DNA of 64,000 nucleotides from Cristatella mucedo (Eukaryota > Bryozoa > Phylactolaemata > Cristatellidae): positions 1,216,001-1,280,000 of the forward strand of contig WPIO01000044.1 in assembly GCA_009760855.2 (NCBI GenBank), given 5' to 3'. The notes beneath the pieces were generated by a model, which made no database searches, was not told where the DNA came from, and saw nothing but the letters and a program-made list of their open reading frames with translations. Position 1 is the first letter of the stretch. The number at the start of each line of letters is the position of its first letter. Of the stretch, positions 13,269-29,334 are shown one piece after another. The translations under genes and the position numbers were made by a program.

Positions 13269-13990
13269 CTATAGGACTCCGGCATCTGTGACCTCAACAA
13301 CGGGGACATCGATCACAGATGCAGGGCCCATGTACCCTGTAGTTTTGAGTGTATGCCGGCTCCTCTGATGAGCCTGTGATGTGGCATGGACACAGGCCGG
13401 TAACAGCTGGTGGCCAGATGGTGGATTCACCATCAGGGTCGGCCGCTGCACAGCTGTGATCCTCGATGAATCATCGGGGTCAACCACGGGACTGGAGGAG
13501 TGAAAGGAGACTCGAGTATGAGAAGAGGGCGAAGGCAGTCATGCGTCTTGCTGCTCCGTGCCTTGTACAATAAACCGTTGGCGTTGTTCTGGACCAGCGT
13601 TCTGTATGCCGAACCACATACCCTACACAAGATTTATAAAAATCGAGCTTCACGAGAAGCCGTTCACTGGGTGACAATTGTCTTTAGTATCTCGAAGCCA
13701 AATCCTCTACAATCATCTGGAGCAGAACCATCAGCTGACTTCGCAGCATCACCAGACACTGCTGTGGCTGGTGTCTCCTCTGTGGAACGCCGAGTAGACG
13801 CAGCTGTGCCTGGTGAGAGCCTTGACTCAGGACAGCCCTTGCTCGGCTGACGAATTCTGGACCTATCCCCGACTTGGGCCTCTTATGTGCACTTTGAACA
13901 GGAGTCACATCAGAGTGACTTGGGCTGTGGCTGACTGACTCTGGCTCAGCATTGGCTGTTACAACCATCTTGTGAACTAATGGCATCGTC
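13269..13990 (-). CDS. Hypothetical gene fragment, Ser/Thr/Pro/Val-rich C-terminus
   Basis: I do not recognise this gene. A plausible terminal exon at 13269-13491 follows a strong pyrimidine tract and CAG acceptor on the - strand. It reads PVVDPDDSSRITAVQ... for 73 residues and ends VVEVTDAGVL-stop, with ATTAAA at 13229-13234 about 35 bases downstream. Upstream, around 13667-13990, two frames carry Ser/Thr/Ala-rich stretches (SHSPSHSDVTPVQSAHKRPK, then STRRSTEETPATAVSGDAAK). They are joined only by an unexplained frame change, and the proposed donor near 13670 is weak. This could be a real lineage-specific gene, a decayed copy, or chance. Confidence 0.3.
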
Positions 13991-14609
13991 GATCATTGTG
14001 GTAGCTTCTGCTTGCTTGTGCTGATATGGTGGTGTAGACATCCGCGAATTATGATTCGGAAATAAACTTTTTGTAAAAGCATACACCAACTGTTCCATTT
14101 TGTTTGCAGCACAGACAGATATTTATACAGGATATAACAAATCAAATGTGGTATGCAGGAACTTAAATGTGTGCTATGAACAGAACAAACTGTTACAACA
14201 TTACTTCTAGAGGATCGGGGAGCACAATGGTTTTTCAGAAAAAACAGAGCACCAAGGGAGTACCAACTCGAATCACTCCGAATGGAATCGGCTTCCAGTG
14301 CACTTCTGAAGTTATCGGCGAAAATACTTTCGGTGGTTGTATATCGGCAAGTGAAAACCATTCTCTATAAATACCAATTTTAACAGGCCAGTTGCATCTA
14401 GTGTGATTCGGACATCTCACGACGACACCTAAGTACACCAAACAAGTACCACCATAAGTATAAGTACCACCGCACACAGACAGGGCTCTAGATGCTGATC
14501 CATATCGATCATGCAGCAACGTTGCTTCCAATCACAGTCCTCATTTTAGCACTCGACTCGGTTTCGAGCGCTACCGCGATCCGTGAGAGCGAGACCTATT
14601 CAAAAGGGT

Positions 14610-15160
14610 GCTCATAATAAATAATCTCTTTCTAGCCGCTTTGCATATGTTGCAAAGGAAGCATGATCGAATGATGAGTGATATCATGCTCAATGACAAC
14701 AAGCATAACATGGTTCGTGGTTACATGCACAGGCTCAGCATGCAAATAGGGTTAGTGGCAGAATGCACAGTGTCAGCATGGATAAACACACTAAGGACTA
14801 ATCACAGGGACCCACTAAACGTGATAAATAGATGCGTTGTTAGCTTCTTTTGAAATGTCGTCAAGTCAGGGGATGTCGTGACGCCAGTTGGAAGTGAGTT
14901 CCAGGCTTTGGGAGTATACTAACTAAGGCACGGTCTCCAAAGAATTTGAGGTTCATACGAGATATAGCTAAAGGATTTGATTTAGAAGTGCGGGAGGTGC
15001 AATACTTATCCTGGTGGGATTAGATCTGGAAGATAGGCTTGAGCCAAAGAATGAAGGAACCTAAAAGTGAGTGATAGAACCTTGAAGTCAATGAGGTTCT
15101 TGACTCTGCTTGAGACTGCTGGAGCCAGTGCAGGTCATCAGCTTCTTAATTACTTACCGC
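14610..15160 (-). mobile_element. LINE family 1, 5'-truncated copy
   Basis: On the - strand it runs from the thumb-domain coding region (around DLHWLxxxKQ) to the 3' UTR and the stem-loop at about 14615-14640. It is broken by many substitutions and has no long open frame. It matches the copies at 1430 and 29335. Confidence 0.85.
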
Positions 15161-15415
15161 TCGTCTCAAAAGACTGGGCAGTAGGTGTCTTATTAATTCG
15201 TTTCTAATTATAATGCATACGTACATAGAAACGATGATAGCTGCGGCCAAAACGTATTGCATATCTTTAGAAATGCCTGCCAATTCCATGCGCCCAACTC
15301 GTGTATATATCTATGTTACAATCGTAAGCTCATTTCCTGTGACGCCTGTATCCGGGGTGTAGCTCATGCGTAGACAGCGTTGGGACGTCCGTCGTCCGAA
15401 CGCCCTGACACTTCA

Positions 15416-16802
15416 ATGAAGTAAGAGGTAGGGTCACTCAAAATTGTACAGATTCTTGTGACCGCCCACCGATAATACATGGTCGGCCAGTGAAAGAACG
15501 CTAACGGTAGTCACACTGGAGGAGTCGAGCTGCTGCAGCCGGCTTCGTCGTGCCAGATCGTCGTTCCTGGGATGCCTCCGACGCCTGGCAGCCAGCGCCT
15601 GGTCTTTAGCGAAGCACAGCCGTTGGGTAATACTGTTGTATGTCGTCACATTTGTGGTCGTTCTGCCGCTGCTGCTTCTCACACTAAATGATACATGCTG
15701 GAAGAGATCCATATACGCTTCACTAATTACTCCGCTAGACGGAAGCTCGAAAGACGACCGCGTTAAAGAGTACAACGAACTTAACGATGCGAATGCCAGG
15801 ATTTCTGCAGATTATCTTCAGAGTGGCGGACCCGAATCGAAGCACCTGCCCTCTACAACTAATGCGGCCTCGCTAGACGCCGGGCGAGTCACGGTTGCTA
15901 TCCCTTCGGTCGTCCGAAATAGGCGAGGGAATTCGGGATATTACCAGCCCCGGTACCTAACGCAGGTCGTCGCGGCCTATAAAAAGTATCTGAGCATCGA
16001 TGCTTACAGGCCAATCGAGTTCAGCGTGATCGTGTGCAACGTCGAAACGGATCCCCGAGAGCACCGAGAGGCACGGGACCTGTCCAAGTACGTCGACGTC
16101 GTCGAACGTGACAGTGTCGTCTCATACGATAACATCTTCGAAAAAGAAAAGCTCGATTACGTTTTCTGCATAAACTCGACCCTCTCAGCCGGCACTCGGT
16201 GGCTGCTTGTGGCAGAAGACGACGCGATGCCTCGAAGTGACATCAGAGCTGTGCTCGAACACTTGATCTTTACCAGGCTGGTGAATAAGGCTGAGACGGT
16301 GCTGTCGGTAAAGCTCTACCACCCTGACAGGCTACTTGGATACTTACGACCCACGCCCGGTAAAGTTTTCGAACTTCTGTGGACCGGGCTCTTTTTTGGT
16401 ACTCTTACGTGGGGCGCGATGGTCTGTGTGCGATCCAGGGCAATCCATGCGAATAAGTACCTGCTGCTGTTGGCTCTGGTCGCTTACTATGCACTGCTCG
16501 CACTGGCTGTGGGCCGCGTCAATCTGCTGGAGCTACGTCGGGCATCGTACCAGCTGTTTAACCTCGCCCCGGCGCCGTCCTGCTGCACGCAGGCCGTGCT
16601 TTTCACGAGACATGGTGCAGAAGCCGCCTTGTCCTACCTCGATTCGACTCGATGTAAGGCAGGTCGAGGCAAGGACAGTGCACTAGAGGACCTATACCGA
16701 CAGACGAGCCTGCGAGCTCTCATTTTGGAGCCGAACTCGTACGTCCACATAGGTGTGTACACGGTTCTTCGAGATAGCCTGGTAGACCCTCGTGACATCT
16801 GA
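15416..16802 (+). CDS. PGAP4: PGAP4-like GPI-linked GalNAc transferase (TMEM246 family)
   Basis: A long exon (15539-16802) encodes a protein close to animal PGAP4, the Golgi enzyme that adds GalNAc to the first mannose of GPI anchors. Seen in order: an N-terminal membrane segment (VILLYVVTFVVVLPLLLL), TVAIPSVVRN, FSVIVCNVETDP, FEKEKLDYVFC, the DxD-like LLVAEDDAMP, VLEHL, SVKLYHPDRLLGYL, a pair of hydrophobic segments (LLWTGLFFGTLTWGAMV and LLLLALVAYYALLALAV), FNLAPAPSCCTQAVLF, RGKDSALEDLY and LEPNSYVHIG. The frame is open from 15462 but has no in-frame ATG near the start. I propose ATG-AA at 15416-15420, an intron 15421-15538 (GTAAGA...CTGCAG) and continuation into the large exon. This gives MNRLRRARSS... 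and 422 aa, close to the vertebrate length of about 403. The family is certain; the 5-base first coding exon is inferred. Confidence 0.9.
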
Positions 16803-16916
16803 TTCATTATCGGCTATGAATTAAAACTCTACGAGCAGCTACATAACACAGTATCTCACATCGTCCTTTTAGGATAGCTTTGCTGACTTGAATTATAGGA
16901 TACCATGTTGCTTTTC

Positions 16917-16922
16917 AATAAA
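16917..16922 (+). promoter_or_regulatory. Poly(A) signal of the PGAP4-like gene
   Basis: AATAAA 115 bases after the stop codon, followed by a T-rich stretch. Confidence 0.55.
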
Positions 16923-17486
16923 TATTTTGCTCATCGACAGCATGAAAGTGATTGTGAAATGACAAAGTACCGTATTTTACCGCGTTGAACCAATTTTTGG
17001 TAAAAACAAAACTTTTACTAATTGAATGATCTGGGCAGTATCAAGACTCATATCAATCACTTATGTCACCATCACTAACCTCTGCATCAGGAATGGCGAT
17101 TATACCCCTCCATATTTCCGGTTCACATCACAGGTTTGAAATTGTGTGGAAACTCCAATCATTGTCATCACTGTAGGCCTCACTCTCTTCCTAGACTGCG
17201 CTATCTTCCGTTTCGTCCATTTGATTTGAAATGCCATAAATGCATTCAAATACCGGAGATGCATTCAAAGTAAGTACATTGTTTAGCTCAATATTAACGC
17301 AAAAGAGTAACTACCGGTGTGTAAGCTCCCTCCATTACCTGACCCCAAATTTTGGAGAAAAAAGTAGGGCGCATACATGGTAAAATGCGATCATTCAACG
17401 TCCGTGCGTTCAATGAACACGTGAAGAGCAACTGACGTGACAGCTTCATGTAAGGTACATACTGTAGATACATACTGTATATGCAT

Positions 17487-17570
17487 ACACACACACACAT
17501 GTGTGTGCGTGTGTGTGTGTGTGTTCGCGCGTTCGTGAGTGAGCGTGCGCGTGTGTGTGTGTGTGTGTAC
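17487..17570 (+). repeat. Imperfect (GT)n-rich microsatellite
   Basis: CA and then GT runs with GC interruptions. The 141-aa - strand ORF that crosses it is spurious. Confidence 0.9.
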
Positions 17571-18104
17571 ATATACATACTCATATAGCGGCTTTCACCT
17601 TGCTCGTAGAGGGCTGACGGATTCGGACCCACGATGATCTCTTCGTTGTGAAGTTCGTACACATAACTTCGCTGCAAATAGCCGGCCATTCGGCGAGAAT
17701 CTTTCTGGTATAATCCCAATAATAACTAAGCGAAAATGGAAGTGGGCAATATATGCGCTTGGGTGGTCCACGGATATATGGACAAATGAACTTTATATTG
17801 CTGCAAGTTGGAAGGTGCCAAATGACTCCAATATATACAATATTAAATCGTGGTTTTGTATCATTTGATGAATATTTAGAGGTTGCACAGTCTCTGAAGT
17901 TCAATTGGGAATGCCATTTTGCTTTTGATCAGTTCGAAAATTTGCGTTATTGGTTTACTTTCAAGTTACTAGATGAAAGCTATATAAGTATTCACCATGT
18001 TGTTTGAGATGAGTTATTATTATGAGGTCCATTAAATTTCAGACAGAGAAACTCCTCATATGTTGGCTGCTACAGCTGATGGTCTTGGCCATGACATTTA
18101 GAAG

Positions 18105-19185
18105 TTGCCACTGAGTCGTATCCTTCGGAATAGGGTGCAATATCGAGAGAAGTTTCCAGCAGACCTGAGAAGTAAATTCACTCCCACTTCAGCGTTTATT
18201 GTTTACTGTGACGGAAAGCTGTTGCCTGACATCACTGGAAGGGAGAAGGTTTGTAGACTGCCCGTTATTGTATCCGATGTTAAAACAGAACAACTACTTG
18301 GCTTCCCAAATATTATTTCTGACACCTATGAAGTGCAGGCAGCCGCTGTAATACGGTGTATCCATGGCTTGAATGTTCGTAACATTATAAGAGTTCTATG
18401 TTTTGACACAATTGCTGGCAACACGGGTCAGTATACAAGAGCATGCCGTTTGATACAAAAAACTCTAGCCCGTGAACTTTTTACATCTTGCATTATGGAA
18501 ATTGTAACGAGCTGAGAAGGCCTTTTCTAACATGCAAAAAGCTTTATCCACAGGTCCACATATTCCTCCGTTAAAGAGATTCCAAGAACATTGGAATCGG
18601 ATAGACCAAAGCAATTTCCAGACAGCAGCAGATGTGGTAGAGACAGCTGATTTCAATGCTCGGATAATTGATTTCGCTGAGACACGTTAAAATCCATCGA
18701 CCCCGAGGTAATTAAAAGGACCTCTTGGAATTAGCGGTCGCCTTTCAGGGTGGAATTAAACGGATTTGTATTCACTTCACAGCATCTGGAATTTTGCACC
18801 AGACACGCTGGATGGCCAGAATCATTTATTCATTCAAAATGTGGATGTTCGGGTCTCAATTAAAACTAAAAGCTGGTGAAGAAAAGAGGGATTTTTCAGC
18901 TGCCCTTTTATGTATAAACGTTTACGTTAAAGCATGCAGGTTCTGGGCTTTTCGTACAGTTACTGCCGCCGCCAATTTTCTTCGTTTGCTATGCCATTTG
19001 TCTGAATACGAAAATCAAGCCATTAGACCGGTTACAATAACAGCATTCAACCGCCATCTGTGGTATTTGAGCGAAATAACAATTGGTTTAGCTTTTTTGA
19101 TCCACAAATTGATTTCATCGAAAAACAGAACGATCAGCAATATGCAACGTATACAAGCTGGATCAGACCATTCACCACCAATACT
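18105..19185 (+). pseudogene. Broken transposon-like gene (metazoan repeat-encoded protein)
   Basis: Three stretches in different frames appear to make one protein: about 18117-18515 (CDGKLLPDITGREKVCRLPV, then CFDTIAGNTGQYTRACRLI), 18548-18687 (PPLKRFQEHWNRIDQSNFQT) and 18721-19185 (TRWMARIIYSFKMWMF, NRHLWYLSEITIGLAF). I recall similar proteins occurring many times in cnidarian and arthropod gene sets, as expected for a DNA transposon. I cannot name the superfamily. Frame changes, a stop at 18515 and loss of the 3' end into a LINE tail show it is dead. No terminal repeats were recognised. Confidence 0.65.
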
Positions 19186-19194
19186 TGACTCAAA

Positions 19195-19355
19195 ATTTGT
19201 CAATGCTGACCCTGCGCATCTAACCGCTGTTCACGTTACGCTTGTTGTCGTTGAGCATGTTACCACTAACCACTCAATCGTGATTCCTTTGAAGTGCCTA
19301 TAACGAGATTGGGTTCTCCGAGGGCGCAATTACAAATGAAATATTATTATTATCA
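19195..19355 (+). mobile_element. LINE family 1, 3' tail fragment
   Basis: Carries the 3' UTR (TGTTGTCGTTGAGCATGTTA, ACCACTAACCACTCAATCGT), the stem-loop and an ATT-rich end. It abuts the broken transposon gene, so it probably inserted into or next to it. Confidence 0.85.
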
Positions 19356-20636
19356 ATCCTTCACAGCCACTGAGTGCATTTTTTTTTCCACCAGAAACCT
19401 CTGAGATCCTACAGAAGCTTCTGAAGTAGTCACCTGAGCAGTGGAAAGGAAACAGTGACTACGTTGTCTCAGAGCAAATCGTGTCGGCTCTAACCATAGT
19501 TAGTGACTTCGCTGAAACAGGAGTGAACCTCATACGGGATTATAACTCTGCTCACAAAAAATGATGAACAAAAATAGTACTTATTGCCGGTTTTCCAGGA
19601 ACATTGCCACGAATTTCCAGATTCCACGTAAGCCGTTTTGCTGTTGGAACTTTCAAGAGCCGAATAAATTCGTAATAGCATTAAAGATCGACTGTTTTGA
19701 CTACTGATTTAAGCATAAAGTATAAAACACCTAAAAGTGATAGAACTGCCAGTCTTACTTTTGTTGTTATGAGTTAATGCAGTGGTACAATTGCACAATA
19801 ATAAATTGTTTTGATGTTGATATTCACGTCAAATAGTTCAATCTACGTAAACGTCGCTTGTTGCGATATAGTCAGAAATATTAACGACGGGAAACCTGTA
19901 AGCATGCTTCAAGTCAATACAATTGTTACCACATTTGTTTTAGAAGATGGATGAGAATGGGAGCGGATAAAGGGATCCATTACTTAGTTTCCTTGGAAAT
20001 TTCGCCCCCCTCGAGTGCCGTCGACTGCAGCACGAGTCTGAGGTCGAGTAAATCACCTGCTCTCTGCGACCCGGTGCTCAAAGTCCGCCGCAAGTACCGG
20101 GTGAATTTTAAGAGCATTTTTCTGGCTGAGAAAGCTTGCTTCGCTCCTCCCAAGGTCAAGGCCCAAAGAGCTCTGGTTGGCTCGACCAAATTACCGCTGC
20201 TCATCCCCGGCTCATCACCGCTGCTCATCCTCAAACTGACATCTTCGCTAGTTTGTGGAAGGTCAAGGTATCTCCACGATGACCGACCGCCGCAAGGTCC
20301 CGTATATCACGTGACCGTGTAGGTCGTACTTTAAACGCCTAAGCAGCGATGCTACTTTAAGCATACGACGCTCACGACCGACATCCGCTACATTGTGTAT
20401 GGATAACTGTCTACGACGGATTATCACGAGTTAACTCATCTGTACGGAAGATCGTACAATCGATTAAGATGCCCAGCCGGAGCAGTTCCCTCTTCACTTC
20501 GCAGGCTACTTCCTCCACCTCCAACGGGCCACTACACCACTTTTGGAGGGCACGATTCTCTGCGACCGCTCCGTCGGCTATAACATAAAGATAATGGGCG
20601 ATTTCTATCAGCTTCATTTGAATAGCGACAGAAGAG

Positions 20637-20765
20637 CCTTCGCGGCCGTTGCTTTCACTTGACAATAAAGGATCGCCCACGGCAGAATTCGAACCCACGA
20701 CCTCGATAGTGAAGAGTGATAGCCTTACCTCATAGGCTATTTCGGCATTAATAGCCCATATCAAC
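20637..20765 (-). mobile_element. SINE family B
   Basis: On the - strand: an A-box-like CCTATGAGGTAAGGCTA, a B box GTGGGTTCGAATTC, then GCCGTGGGCGATCCTTTATT. Same block order as the copies at 7225 and 43497. Confidence 0.7.
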
Positions 20766-21298
20766 GCCTATATGCCATAAGCGATGCGTTCGCTGAGCTT
20801 TGAGAGCTCGAAGCTCCTGGGCTTTGTCTTAAGTTTCTTTCTGAGTATGTCGTAGGCAATTTCCGTTGTCTCGAAGTGAGTGGCCTCCTTTCTTGATGGT
20901 TTATTTCGTTGTTTCTTCGATATATCGCTTATATTCTGCTCCCTTTGCTCCTTCTTGTTCCCAATTCGTTGCTGTGAAAACACTTAATCGAACAAGGCAG
21001 GCGAAATTCAGATTTAAAATGGCTATTAGCTTACGCCTGAGAAAAATGACAGAAAACCATCGGACCTGAGTGTTGCATTTGCATGAAGAATCGAAGGCAG
21101 AAATTCAATTAAAAGCATTAAATTAAATTAAATTAAAGATTAAGATTAAAGATTCAATTAAAGCCTTTTCGGTCTCCCAAGTGCCGTCCACCAGCTGTTA
21201 GAGACTACGGGCTGTAGAATGGCGCTGAATTGACCAACGTGTTGGTCGCGATGGAGTTCGGAGGTAGGGTTTGGTATGGCATGGGGGTCGCCGAGCGC

Positions 21299-21360
21299 CA
21301 GAGGTCGGCTAACTTTTCCGGAGTACTAGGCCATTTCAGGTCAAGAAGGCTCACCGCCCG
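21299..21360 (+). repeat. hAT-like transposon terminus
   Basis: CAGAGGTCGGCTAACTTTT followed by TACTAGGCCATTTCAGGTC and AAGAAG matches the block at 41411-41472. CAGxGGTCGGCAAAC is a common hAT terminal repeat. The partner end was not found. Confidence 0.4.
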
Positions 21361-21689
21361 GCCGGGAGCCTCGATAATGAGAAACGCTCAAGCACTATAG
21401 CTTCTAGCTCTCAACTCGACGCGAAAAGCGGCCGAGAAAGGGTTAGTGCCTCAACAAATTATTAACTAGGATACTCTCTCAGACCCACCGACGAATGAGC
21501 TCTTCCAACAGGTTCGTGATTTTGCAGTGATTATCCTCCAAACGACGGTGGTATTCACATGCTTTACTTGGCAGGCTTTCACTAGGCTGACTGCACGACT
21601 AGTTTACATACAAATCCAGAGGTGTTGACTATGTGTCAAAATCTTGGATGCAAGTGCTTGGATGCTACACGTCCTTTCCAGCGGCCCTA

Positions 21690-21805
21690 TACCGCTACTC
21701 ACTACCTCAATTGCTCTCGACTCTAAAGATATGCTTCCCACTTTCTGCTTCGTGAGCTTTAATCTGTCGCCTACCGGAAGGTGTACCAAAAGCCGCTTAT
21801 TAATT
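21690..21805 (+). repeat. Dispersed repeat R3, diverged copy
   Basis: Blocks CTACCTCAATTGCTCTCGAC, ATGCTTCCCACTTTCT and AAAGCCGCTT match, in order, the better copies at 24736-24958 and 55565-55812 (both on the other strand). Confidence 0.5.
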
Positions 21806-22670
21806 GTAAGTGTATATTCACATAAATATATACATATAGCATTTTGTTAACTCACTTGCTGCATTGACTTTTATCACTACAGTATTATCTTACTTTTATT
21901 TAGGTACCAAATCAAAAAAAGTATACAGCATGCACGTCTTTAGGAACGAAAGCTAGACTTAAATCTTAGTTGTGTACCATCACTTGCTTATATCGATTTT
22001 GTCACGTCCTTAACCTTTGAGGGCTGTCGGTCGCTTAAATCAAGTTGGGTATAAGTAGCAGTAACTCACATTTGTCCTCATAAAACTTCCTCGTGCAATG
22101 CTGGCAGAACATACCACACAGGACCAGAATTTTTAATTCATAATGTAGTACAGCTTTCTTCTAGGCAAACTTACAAGGTAATGGAAGCAATTATCACCCA
22201 ATTATGAAAAACTTGAATGTCAACTCGACCATTTTGCAAACTTATTCACAAAAGTGCCTTGGGATAAGAAAACTCCAATCGACAATATTTAAAGCAGTTC
22301 AAGAATCACAACATTGTTGAGCACAGCTTACTATGTATATCATCGACGAAGGTAGTTGCGATGTCTAACCCATGAAAAATGAACATGGAAATATTTGCTT
22401 AGGCACGTTTTTAACACAATTAGTCCTTGACCACCCAAACTTGAAGCTTGTCAAGACCATACACACACTGAACTTACTGTAAGCAAGATGTAATCTGCAA
22501 CTGTCAATGAGAAAGCATTAGAGCAACTTTACAAAGCGTTACTGTGTATTTCTGCAAATTGACATCTAGTAAGGTTCAGCACAACTTACATCTCTAACAC
22601 ACTATGCTACTCACAGAGAGCATTGTGTTTAATGCTAGGCTTAATCAGCCCGGAGTAGCAGCCACTTCTT

Positions 22671-26712
<4,042 letters not shown>

Positions 26713-27122
26713 TCATTGGCAAAGAATCGTGGCATGACTGAGCATGCAACAGAACATCGTTTAATGGCACTTCTTAGACATGAAACCCCAACATCAGTAG
26801 GTCATGGCCACACACAACCTGCTCAATATATGTAACGTATCCACAATTTACGAAACGTTAAACAAAAAAGGGAGACACGTCGTACGAAGGTGATTCAGTG
26901 GCGGCAGGCCGATCGATGCATCAAAAAAATTATGCTATTTGGGACCATGGAATAAGGTAAGACTGAGACTGCTCGCAGATACGATATGACGCAATGACTC
27001 GCACCGTCGCGCACGTGGGTGCATTCGCCCCACGAGTGCACTTACGAATAATTTCATCACCTGAATTAAAACAAGACATCACGTTTACCATACCTCAATA
27101 ATCTTACCCTACTTTCACTTAC

Positions 27123-27262
27123 TTTGATGTCTTTCAGAGATGCTTAGTCCAGCAAGCAAGCGAAAGCTACGCACACCCACCGCTGCGCACCGGCGGAACT
27201 AGGCAAATGGCAGTCTAACCGAAGCCGGTGAAGGCCAGCCTACCACGAGGTTCTAGAATGAT
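27123..27262 (-). promoter_or_regulatory. Probable HSP60 first exon and promoter with heat-shock-element-like site
   Basis: Upstream of the start codon the - strand has an acceptor TTGCTTAG directly before CCATG and, farther up, a strong donor GTAAGT at 27117-27122. A non-coding exon ending at 27123 and an intron 26691-27122 are therefore likely. About 130 bases farther up, 27251-27258 reads TTCTAGAA, an inverted pair of the nGAAn heat-shock-factor unit, with more GAA-type units at 27271-27279. HSP60 genes are commonly induced by HSF1. The transcription start is not known; no TATA box is seen. Confidence 0.45.
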
Positions 27263-27654
27263 CTGGTAGCGGAAGGAAAGACTCTGGACGGTAATTCGAG
27301 TAAAATGAAAATTGTATGGGATTTAAATGATTTATTTAATTATACATAAATTAAATTTATATTAATACCTTGTGCCAATCCAATGCCGCGTTTCAAAATA
27401 ACATCGGCTATTGGCGGTACCTAGTGGTCCAGCTCGCGCACCCCCACCCCGTACTCTCACCGGCCACTTTATTTTAGCCCTTCGACGACACGGAGCCACA
27501 TTCCGTGCAGCCGCAACATGTTTGAGGTCACTACTAGAAGTTACGCCGTCATGTAGGTCGCATTTGCCGCTTAGAGGAAACTCAACCGTTGTACCGTTGT
27601 GTAACACTCTGTCCTGGTGTTCTGTGTAATACGCTGTTCTGTTGTGTCGCATGA

Positions 27655-27826
27655 TAATAATAATAATAAAAGACAATTCATTTGCATAGCACCCTATGAG
27701 AACTTTAAATCTCAATTAGTGCGCTTCACAAATGCCACGGGGGTCGAGCCCACTACCTAGTTGCTAGATACATTCACCTTGACCTTGGTCGCGGTGAGCA
27801 CCTTAACCGCTGAGCACGATCGCGCG
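27655..27826 (-). mobile_element. SINE family A
   Basis: On the - strand: tRNA-like A box (AGCGGTTAAGGTGCTCACC), a long spacer, GTGGGCTCGACCCC as B box, then the CATTTGTGAAGCGCAC stem and an ATTATT tail. The terminal stem-loop resembles that of LINE family 1. Confidence 0.75.
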
Positions 27827-27996
27827 GCAGACGCAGAACGAGTGGAGCGAGAGCAAAGCCGAGAGCGCGACCGATAGAAACGTTTTTGTACTGACGATTG
27901 TATTCTTAGGGTGAAAGACCGCTAAGCAATCGACATTCGCATGCTATAGCTTTTTCGTGAACGGAACGAGAGTGAAGCAGTAGCTCCGGAGAGCAC

Positions 27997-27998
<2 letters not shown>

Positions 27999-28056
<58 letters not shown>
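27999..28056 (+). repeat. (GT)n microsatellite
   Basis: 29 GT units. Confidence 0.98.
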
Positions 28057-28057
<1 letters not shown>

Positions 28058-28647
28058 GTAGAGCGACTGGCCTGATATACCATGGCAAATTTGGTTACTT
28101 CGATGCGCCAGGGCGGGGTTACTGCTTATTGGTAGTAGTGCCGGGCCAACTGACTGCATCCTTGATGGCCCGTTCGAGTTCCGAAGGCTTCAAGAGCCAC
28201 CACGCCCGGTGTGGCTGCCTACTCCGCAACGCTGACAAATCAGCCCTGCATAAATAAGGCAAGGGCAGCAGTAGCATAGCGTGCACAGCAAATCGTCTAA
28301 CTCCGGGATAGGGCTTGAAACGCATGACGGATAGTAAGTGTAGTTCGTAAGTAAAGATTGTAGACGAGAAGTACACATGCTCGTTGATCGGAATCAAGGC
28401 AACGAACTATCACCGCAGACAAGCGCAATCGTATCTTAATCTGTTGAACTCAATGCGTCGAAGCTGCACGGGCGGTGGAGAGCGCCACGCCATCAATTCT
28501 ACAAAGCAGAGTGCCTATATCGCCCAGATATTCCGCCGGATGCAGGCCAATTCCTCTTTATCGGGATGCATGCATAGCAACATCATGCTTTCATACTCTC
28601 AGATCCCACCAAGCCAATGCAAGTGCTTTAGTGCATACAGCCTTTAA

Positions 28648-28797
28648 AATAAATAATATAACACCCTAAGGGAACTTGAAAATCTAAATTCAGGCACTTG
28701 ACAAATGCCACGGGGATCAAGCCCACGACCACGGTTATTAAATACATTCACATTGACCTTAGTCGTTAAGGGCAAGCACCTCAACCGCTGGGCCAAA
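28648..28797 (-). mobile_element. SINE family A
   Basis: On the - strand: TTGGCCCAGCGGTTGAGGTG (A box), a spacer with TAAGGTCAATGTGAATG, GTGGGCTTGATCCC (B box) and the GGTGTTATATTATTTATT end. Confidence 0.75.
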
Positions 28798-29334
28798 AGC
28801 TCAAGAATTCCTAGTGGCCCGAACATCCGGACTCGTCGACACCCCTCAACATCTTTCACCACCGGTTATAGTTTCTAATCAATTTCTGATCGTTGTGCTC
28901 ATCTATTTAGGCTCTGGCCTCACAAACTTCCACATACATTTTCCTTTGTGTCCAACAACTTGAGCTGGTTCGAAGGGAACGTGCGAGAATTATTGGTGTC
29001 CGCCTGGGAACCGATTGTGAATTGGGACCACGATATAGTGTAGAATAACTTGTAGTCTCCCGCCATCGCGAAGAATCTTGAGCGATACTTAAAATACTGT
29101 GACCGTCTGAATTCTTGATATTGGGGTCATTTGCAGCGTGAATAAAGTTACTAACTGTACCAAAGCCGATGTTGCTCCCGACTCTCCGGTCGAATCAAAA
29201 CCTCCGCGGGGGGGGGGGCACAATCTCTTGCTTAGGCCGAGCGTGACTGCGCCTATTTACCTAACGTAAGATACGACTGTATTTACAGTATGTAAGATGA
29301 GACGGCTAAGCGCGAATTATAGGAAGTAGTAGTA

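Larger units (their letters stand above)
19356..22670. other. Intergenic region between PGAP4 side and HSP60
   Basis: Apart from the SINE, hAT-like and R3 fragments listed separately, I see no gene. The open stretches at 19951-20322 (+) and 19980-20234 (-) overlap each other, resemble nothing I know and have no splice or poly(A) support. An ATTAAA on the - strand (22628-22633), 38 bases past the HSP60 stop, may be that gene's poly(A) signal. Confidence 0.5.

Noticed and set aside
14235-14531. 98-aa - strand frame
   Set aside because: Lacks an ATG start, splice support and recognised domains.
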